Positions 9,760-18,971 are shown, counted from the first letter of the stretch. The stretch is DNA of 64,000 nucleotides from JALYUM01 sp036688685 (GCF_036688685.1 NZ_JAQQPS010000014.1:1-64000); one strand, 5' to 3'. The notes: generated from the sequence alone by a model not told the origin. A program made the numbers and translations.

Positions 9760-11097
9760 GTGAAACTACTCAATCAGGAAGAAGCGAAGCGCCTCACCGA
9801 CCGCGTGATCGGTTTGTCGAAAGCCGATGAATGCAGCGTCTCTATCGACGGCGCGCGCAAGGGCAATATCCGCTTCGCGCGCAACAGCGTGTCGACCGCG
9901 GGCCTGAACGAAGACATCAGCCTGTCGATCACGGTCGCTTTCGGCAAGCGCGTCGGCACCGTGCAGATCAACCAGTTCGACGACAAGGCGCTGCAGGCGG
10001 CCGTCGCGCGCGCCGAGGAAGTGGCGCGACTGGCGCCGGAGAACCCGGAATTCGTGCCGGCGCCGGGCAAACAGGTATTCCGCCCGAGCGCCGAATTCGT
10101 CGCGGCCACCGCGGCCATCGACCCGGAATTTCGCGCCCAGGTGGCGGCGTACGCCATTGAAGCGGGCCGCAAGGACAAGATCGTCACCGCCGGCTTTTTC
10201 ACCGACGTAACCGGCTTTGAAACCATCGCCAATTCGAACGGCCTGTTCGGTCACCGTGAATTTACCAATCTCGATTACACGTGTACTGCGCGCACCGAAG
10301 ACGGGCGCGGTTCGGGCTGGGTGGCGCGTTCCGCCGTCGATGCGCGCCGTTTTGATGCGCGCGAAGCGTCCGCTATCGCCATCGAAAAAGCGCTGCGCTC
10401 GGTCGATGCCAAGGCCATGGAACCGGGCCGCTACACGGTGATCCTGGAGCCGGCGGCAACGTCGGAAGTCATCGGCCGCATGTTCGGCGCACTGGGTGCG
10501 AGGAATGCCGACGAAGGCCGCAGCTTCATGTCGAAGAAGGGCGGGGGCAACCGCCTCGGCGACAAACTGGTCGACGAGCAGATCCAGGTGTATTCGGACC
10601 CGTGGAACACGGACGTGCCGGTCAGCCCGTGGGACAGCCGCTCGCAGCTGGCGCGCCAGCGAACCGACATCATCAAGGATGGCCGCGTGGTCAACCTGGA
10701 ATACTCGCGCTTCTGGGCGCAAAAGCAGGGCAAGGTGGCCAGCGGCCGCAGCGGCAATATGATCATGGCGGGCGGCACCAAGTCGCTGGAAGAGCTGATC
10801 GCGTCGACCAAAAAGGGTGTGGTCGTCACGCGCACCTGGTATATCCGCATGGTCGATCCGCAGTCGCTGGCGCTGACTGGCCTCACGCGCGACGGCACCT
10901 TCTACGTTGAAAACGGCAAGATCAAGCACCCGATCAAGAACTTCCGCTTTAATGAAAGCCCGGTGTCGATGCTCAATAACGTCGAAGAGCTGGGGAAACC
11001 GGTGATCATCGCCGGCGATGAAGTGCCGTACTCGATGCTGATTCCGCCGATGAAGGTGCGTGATTTTAATTTCACGTCCTTGTCGGACGCGGTGTAA
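9760..11097 (+). CDS. TldE/PmbA-like partner subunit (copy 2)
   Basis: The 445-residue product matches the 6754-8091 product in length and plan, including RFARNSVSTAGL and FRFNESPVSMLNNVEELG. It has no HExxxH motif and no signal peptide. The GTG start at 9760 is placed by an AAGGAG site overlapping the stop region of the preceding gene. It should pair with the copy 2 TldD-like protein. Whether the two pairs swap partners or have separate substrates cannot be told from sequence. A short repeat-like segment separates it from the DUF4159/MoxR block. Confidence 0.86.
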   Translation: MKLLNQEEAKRLTDRVIGLSKADECSVSIDGARKGNIRFARNSVSTAGLNEDISLSITVAFGKRVGTVQINQFDDKALQAAVARAEEVARLAPENPEFVPAPGKQVFRPSAEFVAATAAIDPEFRAQVAAYAIEAGRKDKIVTAGFFTDVTGFETIANSNGLFGHREFTNLDYTCTARTEDGRGSGWVARSAVDARRFDAREASAIAIEKALRSVDAKAMEPGRYTVILEPAATSEVIGRMFGALGARNADEGRSFMSKKGGGNRLGDKLVDEQIQVYSDPWNTDVPVSPWDSRSQLARQRTDIIKDGRVVNLEYSRFWAQKQGKVASGRSGNMIMAGGTKSLEELIASTKKGVVVTRTWYIRMVDPQSLALTGLTRDGTFYVENGKIKHPIKNFRFNESPVSMLNNVEELGKPVIIAGDEVPYSMLIPPMKVRDFNFTSLSDAV

Positions 11098-11137
11098 AAA
11101 GGTCGCGATGCCCGCTTTCCCCTTCGCCCCCAAGACC

Positions 11138-11187
11138 GTCATTCCGGCCATTGGCCGAAATGACTCCCGGCCTGCGCGGGGATGACG
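11138..11187. repeat. REP-like palindromic repeat
   Basis: GTCATTCCGGCCA and TGGCCGAAATGAC (11138-11164) form an inverted repeat matching at 12 of 13 positions with a one-base centre. A half-element ending in CGCGGGGATGAC follows up to 11186. Ends of the form GTCAT...ATGAC with GC-rich cores are typical of extragenic palindromes. It lies in the 110-base gap between the second TldE-like gene and the DUF4159 gene and could act as a transcript-stabilising or attenuating hairpin. Confidence 0.5.
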
Positions 11188-11207
11188 TGTTCGCAGGTAC
11201 CGATTAA

Positions 11208-11828
11208 ATGGCCCGCAGCGATTTTTACTTCACCCGTCTGACCTACGAGTCGGGCGACTGGGACGTGGATATCCGCATGCCCAGCAATGTGCTCAACTCG
11301 CTCGTGGAGTACACCACCCTGCGCATCGACCCGGTTGAGCGCATGGTGGCGCTGTCCGATAAAAAAATGCTGGAAGCGCCGTTCTGCTACCTGGCCGGTC
11401 ACAAGCTGGTGCAGTTCACACCCGCCGAGCGGCGCAACTTCGAACAATACGTGCGCGGCGGCGGGTTTGTGCTGGTCGACGACTGCAACCACGATATTGA
11501 CGGGCTGTTCGCCAAATCGTTCGAAGCCGAGATGGCGAAAATCTTCGGGCCGAAGGCGCTCGCCAAAATCCCGAACAACCATCCGATCTACTCGAGCTTT
11601 TTTAAATTCGACGGCCCGCCGAACACGGGCGCCGAACTCAATGGCTGGGGCGACGACCTGGTGCACGATTATTTAAAAGCCATCGTGTTCAATGGCCGCA
11701 TCCGGGTGCTGTATTCGAACAAGGATTACGGCTGCGAGTGGGATTACGACTTCCGTAACAAACGCTTCCTCGCCGTCGACAATACGAGATTTGCCGTGAA
11801 TATCATTCAATATGCGTTGGGAGCTTGA
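11208..11828 (+). CDS. DUF4159 domain protein
   Basis: The 206-residue product fits the DUF4159 family, a glutamine-amidotransferase-like fold found beside MoxR/DUF58/BatA genes. It starts MARSDFYFTRLTYESGDWD and contains FEQYVRGGGFVLVDDC, the typical strand-turn of these domains. Many family members are part of a larger membrane protein; this one has no signal peptide or membrane segment. The ribosome site before ATG 11208 is weak. It ends 3 bases before the moxR-type gene, so it is clearly part of the same operon. Function is unknown. Confidence 0.8.
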   Translation: MARSDFYFTRLTYESGDWDVDIRMPSNVLNSLVEYTTLRIDPVERMVALSDKKMLEAPFCYLAGHKLVQFTPAERRNFEQYVRGGGFVLVDDCNHDIDGLFAKSFEAEMAKIFGPKALAKIPNNHPIYSSFFKFDGPPNTGAELNGWGDDLVHDYLKAIVFNGRIRVLYSNKDYGCEWDYDFRNKRFLAVDNTRFAVNIIQYALGA

Positions 11829-11831
11829 ACA

Positions 11832-12824
11832 GTGTCAGAACAATGGAGTGAACCCGAAGTCGCCAGCCTGACCGCCAAGGTCAAGGATCTGAAACTGAGC
11901 ATGGGCCGCGTCATCATCGGCCAGGATCAAGTTGTCGAGCACCTCATCATCTGCCTGCTGGCCGGCGGCCACGCGCTGGTCGAAGGCGTGCCGGGCCTCG
12001 GTAAAACCCTGCTGGTCAAATCGCTGGCGCAGGCCACCGACATGCAATTCCGGCGCGTGCAGTTCACGCCCGACTTGATGCCGTCCGATATCGTCGGCAC
12101 CGAAATCCTGGAAGAAGACGCGGCCACGCACCAGCGCGTGTTCCGCTTCCAGCAGGGACCCGTGTTTACCCAGGTGCTGCTGGCCGACGAGATCAATCGC
12201 GCGCCCCCGAAAACCCAGTCGGCGCTGCTCGAAGCCATGCAGGAACGCTCGGTGACCTTCGCCGGCCACACCTACCAGTTGCCGAAACCGTTCTTTGTGC
12301 TGGCCACACAAAACCCGATCGAGCAGTCCGGCACCTATCCGCTGCCGGAGGCGCAGCTCGACCGCTTCCTGCTGCGCATCGACGTCGGCTACCCGACCGA
12401 AGACGAAGAAGTCGCGATGGTGGCGGCCACCACCCACGCCGGCCTGCGCGATGCGACGCAGGCGATGGACCTGGCCACGCTGCTGCGTTTGCAGTTGCTG
12501 GTGCGCGACATCGAGATTGGCGAGCACCTGCTGCGCTACGCCACGCGCCTGGTGCGCGCGACCCGGCCCGGCGACAGTACTGTGGCGGCGATCCGCAAGC
12601 ATGTTGGCTGGGGCGCCGGACCGCGCGCGGGCCAGGCGCTGGTGCTGGCCTCCAAGGCACGCGCATTGATGCAGGGCCGGCTGGCGGTCACGCGCGAAGA
12701 CATCGGCGCCATGCTGCTGCCGGTGCTGGCGCACCGCGTGCTGCGCAATTTTGAAGCGGAAGCCGATGGCGTGGCCATTGCCGACATCCTGGCGTCATTG
12801 CGCAGCGAGATCAAGGTCGACTAA
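11832..12824 (+). CDS. MoxR-family AAA+ ATPase
   Basis: The 330-residue protein is a MoxR-type AAA+ ATPase, a chaperone class that helps metal insertion or assembly of complexes together with von Willebrand A-domain partners. Walker A is GVPGLGKTLLVKS near residue 55, Walker B is LLADEINRAPPKTQSALLEAM near residue 118, and sensor 1 is the ATQNP segment near residue 160. The start is GTG at 11832, three bases after the DUF4159 stop. It is followed directly by a DUF58 gene, the classic MoxR partner arrangement. Confidence 0.93.
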   Translation: MSEQWSEPEVASLTAKVKDLKLSMGRVIIGQDQVVEHLIICLLAGGHALVEGVPGLGKTLLVKSLAQATDMQFRRVQFTPDLMPSDIVGTEILEEDAATHQRVFRFQQGPVFTQVLLADEINRAPPKTQSALLEAMQERSVTFAGHTYQLPKPFFVLATQNPIEQSGTYPLPEAQLDRFLLRIDVGYPTEDEEVAMVAATTHAGLRDATQAMDLATLLRLQLLVRDIEIGEHLLRYATRLVRATRPGDSTVAAIRKHVGWGAGPRAGQALVLASKARALMQGRLAVTREDIGAMLLPVLAHRVLRNFEAEADGVAIADILASLRSEIKVD

Positions 12825-12827
12825 TTG

Positions 12828-13703
12828 GTGTCGTCCTCATTGCTGGCGCAGTCCGCCAATCTCGACCTGGTCATCCGCCACGTGCTGGCGGGGCTTGGCC
12901 ACGGCATTCACGTGGGCGTCGAGCGCGGCGCAGGGGTTGAATTCTCCGAGTACCGGGCCTATGTGCCGGGCGACGAGTGGCGCCGCGTCGACTGGAAACT
13001 GCTGGCGCGCGCCGACCGATACTATGTGCGCGAAGCGGAGCGCGACAGCCACGTCGCGGTGTGGCTGGTGCTCGACGCCACCGCATCGATGGCGGAACCG
13101 AGCCGCAGCATCGAAGGCCTCGACAAGATCGCGTATGCCCGTTCCATCCTGGCCTGTATCGCGGCGATCGCGCAGCGCCAGGGCGATGCGTTCGGACTGG
13201 TGGTGCTACAAGACGGCAAGACGCAATTTACGCCGGCGTCACGCGGCCCGCGCCAGTTACACCGCATCCTGGCACAGCTGCAGAAGGCTGAGCCGGCGGG
13301 GCAGCTGCCCGATGCGGCAGCGTTGAAATCGGCACTGCACTTTGCCCGTTCACCCAGCCTGATTGTCGCTGCCAGCGATTTCCTTGACTGGCCGTCGCCC
13401 TTGTCCGAAGCGCTGCTGCGCCTTCGCCACATGCGCCACGACGTGCGCGCGCTGCTGCTGCAGACGCAGGCCGAGGTGGACGCCGATTTCAAGCACGGCG
13501 CGTATCGCGACCCCGAAGCCGGCGAGGGCATGTTCGGCTTCGACAAATCGATGCAGGGTGCGTATGCCACGGCGCGCGACGCCCACTTCGGCGCCGTGAA
13601 AGCGCACAGCCGCCAGCATGATGTGCCGATGCTGGCGGCCCGCATCGAGCAACTGCCCGGCGAAGTGCTGCGCGCGCTGCTCAAGCAGGCGGGGCGCCGA
13701 TGA
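12828..13703 (+). CDS. DUF58 (vWA-like) domain protein
   Basis: The roughly 291-residue product is a DUF58 protein. The conserved EFSEYRAYVPGDEWRRVDWKLLARADRYYVRE stretch (quoted here only by its ends, E-F-S-E-Y to Y-V-R-E) lies near residues 41-70. It is followed by a vWA-like core beginning VWLVLDATASMAEP, with the D-x-[ST]-x-S metal-site pattern degenerate. A GTG at 12828 is taken as start; a TTG three bases earlier is possible. DUF58 proteins are usual partners of MoxR ATPases. The gene starts 3 bases after moxR and overlaps the next gene by 4 bases (ATGA). Confidence 0.87.
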   Translation: MSSSLLAQSANLDLVIRHVLAGLGHGIHVGVERGAGVEFSEYRAYVPGDEWRRVDWKLLARADRYYVREAERDSHVAVWLVLDATASMAEPSRSIEGLDKIAYARSILACIAAIAQRQGDAFGLVVLQDGKTQFTPASRGPRQLHRILAQLQKAEPAGQLPDAAALKSALHFARSPSLIVAASDFLDWPSPLSEALLRLRHMRHDVRALLLQTQAEVDADFKHGAYRDPEAGEGMFGFDKSMQGAYATARDAHFGAVKAHSRQHDVPMLAARIEQLPGEVLRALLKQAGRR

Positions 13704-14548
13704 CGAGCCTGTGGTGGTGGGCGCTGCCCGTCCTGTTGCTGCCCGTCTGGTGGCATCGCCAGCGCCGCCGGCAGGTACAAGCGACGCCGCTGGCCACTGC
13801 GCGCTTCCTGCCGAAGTCGGCGCCACGCCAGCTGCGTGCCTGGCGCTGGGTCGATCTCATGCTGTTGGTGCTGCGTTGCCTGCTGCTGGCAACCCTGATT
13901 GCCTGGCTGGCCGATCCCGTCGTCGCCTGGCGCGCCGACACGGTGCTGGTGCTGCCGGGTGGCGTGAGCAAGGACCCGCGTGCGGTCGCGCTGCCGACAC
14001 AGGATGCCATCGGCTGGTTCCGTGCGCGCGAGGCAGAGTGGAAGCCGGATGCAAAGATCACCATCGTCGGGCCGCAAACCATGGCCGCCACGCAGCCGCG
14101 CCTGCGCCACCTGATCACCCTGCAGACCGTCACGCCGCCAGTCGCGCTGGCCAAGCGCCACGTGGCCATCTTCAGCGCCACAACGGCGCCCTGGCGCGCC
14201 TTGCTCTCTGCCGTGGATGGGCCGGTGCGCTACGTCGTCGATGCGGCGCCGGACGCGCAGACCGAATGGATCGTCTGGGACGAAACCGACGTGGCGCCGC
14301 CAGCGGGGCCGTGGCGCGTGGTTCGCACGGCGCTGCCGCTTGACGCTGCGGCTGCGCGTGCGCTGCTCGAAACGTGGCAGCACCAGTATGTCGCACCGGT
14401 GCCGTATGTGGCGCCGCCACAGGTGCTGGCGGCCGATCCGTCCGTGCCTGTAAAGAGCCAGGGCGGCGCGTTGCGTGACAAATTGCTCATCGCTCTGATC
14501 GCGCTGTTTGCGCTGGAAAGGGGACTGGCGCATGTCCGCAAGCGTTGA
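13700..14548 (+). CDS. BatA-type N-terminal domain membrane protein
   Basis: The 282-residue product opens with the BatA ('aerotolerance regulator N-terminal') pattern: a tryptophan-rich first membrane segment (SLWWWALPVLLLPVWW), a basic loop with TPLATARFLP, and a second segment (MLLVLRCLLLATLIAWL). A soluble periplasmic part follows and a last membrane segment lies near the C-terminus (LLIALIALFAL). The Bat operon name comes from Bacteroides aerotolerance; the biochemical role is unsettled. It overlaps the DUF58 gene by 4 bases and the next gene by 17, which indicates translational coupling. Confidence 0.82.
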   Translation: MTSLWWWALPVLLLPVWWHRQRRRQVQATPLATARFLPKSAPRQLRAWRWVDLMLLVLRCLLLATLIAWLADPVVAWRADTVLVLPGGVSKDPRAVALPTQDAIGWFRAREAEWKPDAKITIVGPQTMAATQPRLRHLITLQTVTPPVALAKRHVAIFSATTAPWRALLSAVDGPVRYVVDAAPDAQTEWIVWDETDVAPPAGPWRVVRTALPLDAAAARALLETWQHQYVAPVPYVAPPQVLAADPSVPVKSQGGALRDKLLIALIALFALERGLAHVRKR

Positions 14549-16487
14549 TCTGAACCAGCGCCTGTGGCGTACCGTGCTGCTGCAGCGCCTGTCGGCATGG
14601 TCGCTTGGCGCCGTTCCGTGGCTGCTGATGTCGTGCTGGCCCGGTGCGCTGGTGTGGCTTGCCTGGGTCGGGTGGGACGTCTGGCGCCTGCGCGCACGCG
14701 TTGCGCGCGAAGCCAACGCCTGGCTTAACGAAGGTATTCCGGCACTGGAAGACAGCGCCGGCTTGATCGCCGGCGCCGTGTCGCCACTGGCGCAGTTGCA
14801 GCGCGCGCGTTTGCTGGCGCGGCTGGACGTCCCTGGCGCCACCTTGCGCGGCATTGTCGCGCGGCGCGTGGCGACGGGCCTGGGCTGGAGCGCGCTCAGC
14901 GCCGCTGGCGCGGCAGTGCTGTGGCAGTGGAGCGCCCAGCCTGGCGCCGCACTGTTGCCTGCGGCTGCTGGAAAAACCGCGCCGCCAGCGGTGCCGGAAC
15001 TGATCATGCAGGTCACGCCCCCGCGCTATACCGGCATCGCGCCCGCCACCGGCCCGGGTCGCGAGGTGCAGGTGCCGGAACAGAGCACAGTCAGCTGGTG
15101 CCTGCGCGCCCCTGTCGCGGACGCGCCGCCGATCGAATTGGGTGACGGTCGCCGGCTCAAGGTAGCTACTGCCTGCGCCAGCCTGGTCGCCACCGAATCG
15201 CTGACCTGGCGCTGGCGCGGCAGCCGTTTCAATTTGCGCGTACTGGCGGACGAAGCGCCGCACATCTCGATCGCTGCGCCGAAGGAAATGGTGCAGGAAC
15301 TCAAACCTGGCGCGAGCGGCACCAGCATTGCCGTCGCAGTGCGCGACGACTACCGCGTCGCGCGCGCGACGCTGCACCTGACGCTGGCGCGCGGCAGCGG
15401 CGAGAGCATCAAGTTTACCGACCGCGAACTGCCGCTGCCGGCGTCGAACGACCCGAAAACCCGCAACTGGACGAAGCAGTGGACGCTGGCCGAACTCGGC
15501 ATGGCGCCTGGCGACGAACTGTATTTCTTTGCGCGCGCGGTGGACAACGCGCCCCAGCCGCATACGACCCAGTCGGCCACGTACACGCTGCGCCTGCCCG
15601 GTCCCGTGCAGGAAGCGAGCGACGACGTCACGTCCGCGCTGCCGACGCTGGTGAAACCGGAAAACCTGCGCAGCCAGCGTCAGATCATCATCGACACGGA
15701 GCAGCTGGTGGCGGATCAACGCATGAAAAAAATGGATGCCGCTACCGTGCGCGAACGCAGCGAATCAATCGCCGACGACCAGGCGCAACTGCGCCGTCGC
15801 TACGGCCAGTTCCTGGGCGAAGAGTCGAGTTTGTTTGGCGGCGACGAGCATCACGAAAAGGAAGGCGAGAAACATGACATGGTGGCCGAATTCGGCCACG
15901 TTCACGACCAGCCCGAAAGTGCGACTTTGTTCGACGACGCCACCAAAGCCATCCTGCGCCGCGCGCTGGCCGCGATGTGGGACGCCGAAAAATCGCTGCG
16001 CGCGATTGCACCGAATGCTGCGCTGCCGCCCGAACATAAAGCGCTGGAGGCAGTCAAAGCGCTGCAGCAGGCTGACCGCATTTACCTGCACAAGACCGCC
16101 TTCACGCCGCCGCCCATCAAGGAAGAAATCCGCATGAGCGGCGACATGGCGGGCGCCGCCAGTGTCAGGCGTGCGCCCGGTGACGCGCCGGAGACCGTGC
16201 CGGCGGCAATCCGCACGCTGCTGCAGGCGCTCGATGGCGAACAGCCACTGCCGGCCCTGTGGACGCGCAGCGCGTACGACTGGGTAGTTGAACGCGTGCC
16301 TGGCGATGAAAGCAAGTTCGCGGCCCAGCGAGCGATCCAGGATGTGGCGGACGGCTGCGTGGCTTGTCGCCCGGTGTTACGTGCCTGGCTGCGCAGCGGC
16401 ATCGTCAAACCGCCACTGCTGCTGCAGGCCACACCGACGGCCACCACGCCTTTTACGCGTGCCTGGCAAAAAGGAGCGCAGCCATGA
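14532..16487 (+). CDS. Large membrane-anchored protein of the MoxR/BatA operon (DUF4175-like)
   Basis: The 651-residue product has two membrane segments near the N-terminus (about residues 25-55 and 120-145), followed by a long extracytoplasmic part. It contains a beta-rich region (residues 155-340) and a charged helical region (residues 380-540). This layout resembles DUF4175-type proteins found with MoxR, DUF58 and BatA; the match is from remembered layout, not motifs. ATG at 14532 is chosen because it overlaps the upstream gene by 17 bases and starts the protein shortly before the first membrane segment. The gene overlaps the next one by 4 bases. Confidence 0.6.
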   Translation: MSASVDLNQRLWRTVLLQRLSAWSLGAVPWLLMSCWPGALVWLAWVGWDVWRLRARVAREANAWLNEGIPALEDSAGLIAGAVSPLAQLQRARLLARLDVPGATLRGIVARRVATGLGWSALSAAGAAVLWQWSAQPGAALLPAAAGKTAPPAVPELIMQVTPPRYTGIAPATGPGREVQVPEQSTVSWCLRAPVADAPPIELGDGRRLKVATACASLVATESLTWRWRGSRFNLRVLADEAPHISIAAPKEMVQELKPGASGTSIAVAVRDDYRVARATLHLTLARGSGESIKFTDRELPLPASNDPKTRNWTKQWTLAELGMAPGDELYFFARAVDNAPQPHTTQSATYTLRLPGPVQEASDDVTSALPTLVKPENLRSQRQIIIDTEQLVADQRMKKMDAATVRERSESIADDQAQLRRRYGQFLGEESSLFGGDEHHEKEGEKHDMVAEFGHVHDQPESATLFDDATKAILRRALAAMWDAEKSLRAIAPNAALPPEHKALEAVKALQQADRIYLHKTAFTPPPIKEEIRMSGDMAGAASVRRAPGDAPETVPAAIRTLLQALDGEQPLPALWTRSAYDWVVERVPGDESKFAAQRAIQDVADGCVACRPVLRAWLRSGIVKPPLLLQATPTATTPFTRAWQKGAQP

Positions 16488-17944
16488 TCCTGTTGATCGC
16501 CCTGATTGGCGCGGCCAGCATGTTGGCGTATGCGTGGCGCCGGCGCTGGCTGGATGCTGTGCTGGCGCTGGTCGCAACCGGCGCCCTGGCCGGCCTGGCG
16601 GCCGATGTGCACATGCCGTCGCTGGCGCCGAAGACGGTCGAAACGATCGCGGGCGATGGCCTGCGCGCCAGCCAGTGGGACGATTTGCCGGCGCGTCCGA
16701 TGGCGTGGGTCGCGCCGACAACCGATACGCTGCGCCTGGTCTTCCCGCGTGCGCTGGCGCTGGGCCGCATGTTCACGTTGACTGTCCAGCGCAGCAATCC
16801 GGCGCCGGCGCGCCTGCAACTGCTGGCGGAGAATGGCCAGGTTCTGGCTGACACCGCCGGCAGCGGCGACCTGACCGTGCAATGGCTGCCGCCGGTGGCG
16901 GAAAAACTCGTCCTGCAGGCGCGCCTGCTCGACCAGGCGGGCAAGCTGATCGACCAGGGCCCGGTGCCGGTCATCGTGCAGGACAACGTCCCCTTGCAGG
17001 TGCGCGGCCGCTTCAATGCGCCGTCGTTCGATGTGCGCGCGCTGGAAGCGCAACTGGTGGCCAGCCACGCCGCCATCGACTGGCAAGTCACGCTCGGCAA
17101 AGCCGTCACGCGCAGCGCCGTGGCAACCAAGGAATTTGCTGCGGACCTGGAAATCGTCGACGCCGCGTGGTTCGAACAGGCGGCGCCGGCCAGCCGTGCA
17201 GCCTTGCTGGCGCGTGTTGCTGCCGGTACGCCGCTGCTGATCCTGGCGGGGAACGCGAACAACGCCGGCGCCTGGTCGCAGGCGCTGCAACTGGCGCTGC
17301 TGGCGCAGCCGGAAGGACAGATGAGCGCTGGCCCGATGACACTGGCAGCGCCGCCCTTCAATCCGGCGTCCGCCAATGCCGGACCGTGGCGCTCGGACGA
17401 CAGCATTGTCTGGACCCGCACCTGGCAGCAAGGCCGCATCACGTGGCTGGGCGCCGCCGACTGGCACAAATATGCAATCACCCAGCCGCACCAGCTGGCC
17501 GCCTGGTGGCAAAGCGTGATCGATCGCGCCGGCGTGCAGCGCGCGCAGGATGTCACCTGGCTGGAGCCGGACGAGATGCCGCTGCCCGGCCAGCGCCTGG
17601 CCGTCTGCGCGCAGGGTGTGAAAGGCGACATCACGTTCCCGCAGCTGGGGCAGACGCTGGCATTGCAGCAGCGCGCCGACCATATCGATGCGGCGTGCGT
17701 GGCGGTGTGGCCGCGACAAGCGGGCTGGCTGACGGTTGGTGCGGCACATGCGCTGTATGTCCATGATCCGAAGGACTGGCCGTTATGGCAGCGCGCCCAG
17801 CGTCGTGACGCCACCAGGCGCTATCTGGCGCGCACGCCGGGCAAAGACAGCGCCACGGCACCGGCATCGGCGCCGTTTGCGACGATGTTTGCCTTGCTGT
17901 TCGGGCTGGCGCTGCTTCTTTTATGGTGGCGCGAGCGGCGCTGA
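16484..17944 (+). CDS. Membrane protein, last gene of the MoxR/BatA operon
   Basis: The 486-residue product has an N-terminal membrane region (MILLIALIGAASMLAYAWRR plus a second segment) and a C-terminal one (TMFALLFGLALLLLWW) enclosing a large extracytoplasmic domain. The middle contains a strand-turn LLILAGNANNAGAW like the glutamine-amidotransferase-like domains seen in BatA-operon proteins. I recognise no catalytic residues. The ATG at 16484 overlaps the previous stop (ATGA). Its 3' end overlaps the convergent LysR gene by 24 bases. It is best read as a structural subunit of the same envelope complex. Confidence 0.6.
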   Translation: MILLIALIGAASMLAYAWRRRWLDAVLALVATGALAGLAADVHMPSLAPKTVETIAGDGLRASQWDDLPARPMAWVAPTTDTLRLVFPRALALGRMFTLTVQRSNPAPARLQLLAENGQVLADTAGSGDLTVQWLPPVAEKLVLQARLLDQAGKLIDQGPVPVIVQDNVPLQVRGRFNAPSFDVRALEAQLVASHAAIDWQVTLGKAVTRSAVATKEFAADLEIVDAAWFEQAAPASRAALLARVAAGTPLLILAGNANNAGAWSQALQLALLAQPEGQMSAGPMTLAAPPFNPASANAGPWRSDDSIVWTRTWQQGRITWLGAADWHKYAITQPHQLAAWWQSVIDRAGVQRAQDVTWLEPDEMPLPGQRLAVCAQGVKGDITFPQLGQTLALQQRADHIDAACVAVWPRQAGWLTVGAAHALYVHDPKDWPLWQRAQRRDATRRYLARTPGKDSATAPASAPFATMFALLFGLALLLLWWRERR

Positions 17945-18850
17945 ACGCGCCGTTTCCAGCGTGCGCAAACGGGACGCGATCCAGTCGACGAAGGTCCGCA
18001 CGGTCGATGGCAAGTGGCGGTTTTGCGGATAGATGACCGACAGCGGCACCACCGGGCTGGCCAGTTGCGGCAGGACGGCGACCAGGCGCCCGCTGGCTAT
18101 GTGCGGTTCTGCCAGATAGTCGGCAATGCGAATCAGGCCGAGTCCCTCCAGGGCGCAATTGACGTAAGCGTCGGTGTCGTTCACGGCCAGGCTGCCGCGC
18201 GCCGGTACGGCGTATTCTTTGCCATCGACGATCATGTGCCAGTCGGTCGCGCGGCCGGTGCGCCCCGAATGAAACTCGATGATGCTGTGCTCTGCCAGAG
18301 CGGCGAGGACGAGCGGCGTCCCATGGCGCGCAAGGTAGCCGGGAGACGCACAACTGATCCACTTGAAGCTGCCGACAGGCCGCGCCACCAGTAGCGCGGA
18401 GGGGGCCGGTATGCCGGCGCGCACCACGCAGTCGACGCCTTCTTCCAGCAGGTCGATCGTGCGGTCGCCCAGCGTCAATACCAGCGACAGGGCCGGATGG
18501 CGCGCCTGGAAGTCGCGCATGGCTGGCAGCACGATGGTGCGCGCAAAGGAGGCGGTCATGTCGACGCGCAGCGTGCCACGGACATGCTGCGCTGTCTCTG
18601 CCAGTTCAAATTCGACGTTGTCGATCTCGCTCAGGATCAGCTGGCAATGGTCGTAATAAAGACTGCCGTTCGGCGTTACCTGCAAAGTGCGCGTCGTGCG
18701 TTGTAGCAGGCGCACGTTGAGCCGCGATTCCAGGTCCTGGATGGCGCGGCTGACCGTCGAACGCGGTAGCGACAGTCCCTTGGCGGCACCCGCAAAACTC
18801 TGCGCTTCGACCACGCGGGTAAAAATTTGCATCATGCGGATGCGGTCCAT
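17921..18850 (-). CDS. LysR-family transcriptional regulator
   Basis: The 309-residue product has the LysR helix-turn-helix at residues 1-60 (MDRIRMMQIFTRVVEAQSFA, then LSLPRSTVSRAIQDLESRLNVRLLQRTTR) and a periplasmic-binding-like effector domain after about residue 90. ATG 18850 is chosen because the family nearly always begins a few residues before the first helix; the open frame extends 42 codons upstream without family features. It diverges from the NmrA-type reductase gene, the usual layout for a LysR regulator and its target. The effector is unknown. Confidence 0.9.
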   Translation of the reverse strand: MDRIRMMQIFTRVVEAQSFAGAAKGLSLPRSTVSRAIQDLESRLNVRLLQRTTRTLQVTPNGSLYYDHCQLILSEIDNVEFELAETAQHVRGTLRVDMTASFARTIVLPAMRDFQARHPALSLVLTLGDRTIDLLEEGVDCVVRAGIPAPSALLVARPVGSFKWISCASPGYLARHGTPLVLAALAEHSIIEFHSGRTGRATDWHMIVDGKEYAVPARGSLAVNDTDAYVNCALEGLGLIRIADYLAEPHIASGRLVAVLPQLASPVVPLSVIYPQNRHLPSTVRTFVDWIASRLRTLETARSAPLAPP

Positions 18851-18971
18851 GGGGGCCTTTGGCGAGCGATTTACCTGACAGTATCCCATTTTTTGCAATT
18901 CTGAAAGCCGTTGATTCCAGCTTATGCACGTAAATGCAAACCAATAGACTGTATTCACAGCCTGCCGATCG

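Noticed and set aside
5113..11097. The two TldD/TldE pairs as an assembly duplication
   Set aside because: The copies differ at many synonymous and non-synonymous sites and in their signal regions, so they are true diverged paralogues.
13022..15016. Antisense frame of about 660 codons opposite the DUF58/BatA genes
   Set aside because: Low-complexity arginine/alanine/serine composition typical of GC-rich shadow frames; the sense genes are coupled and have recognisable domains.
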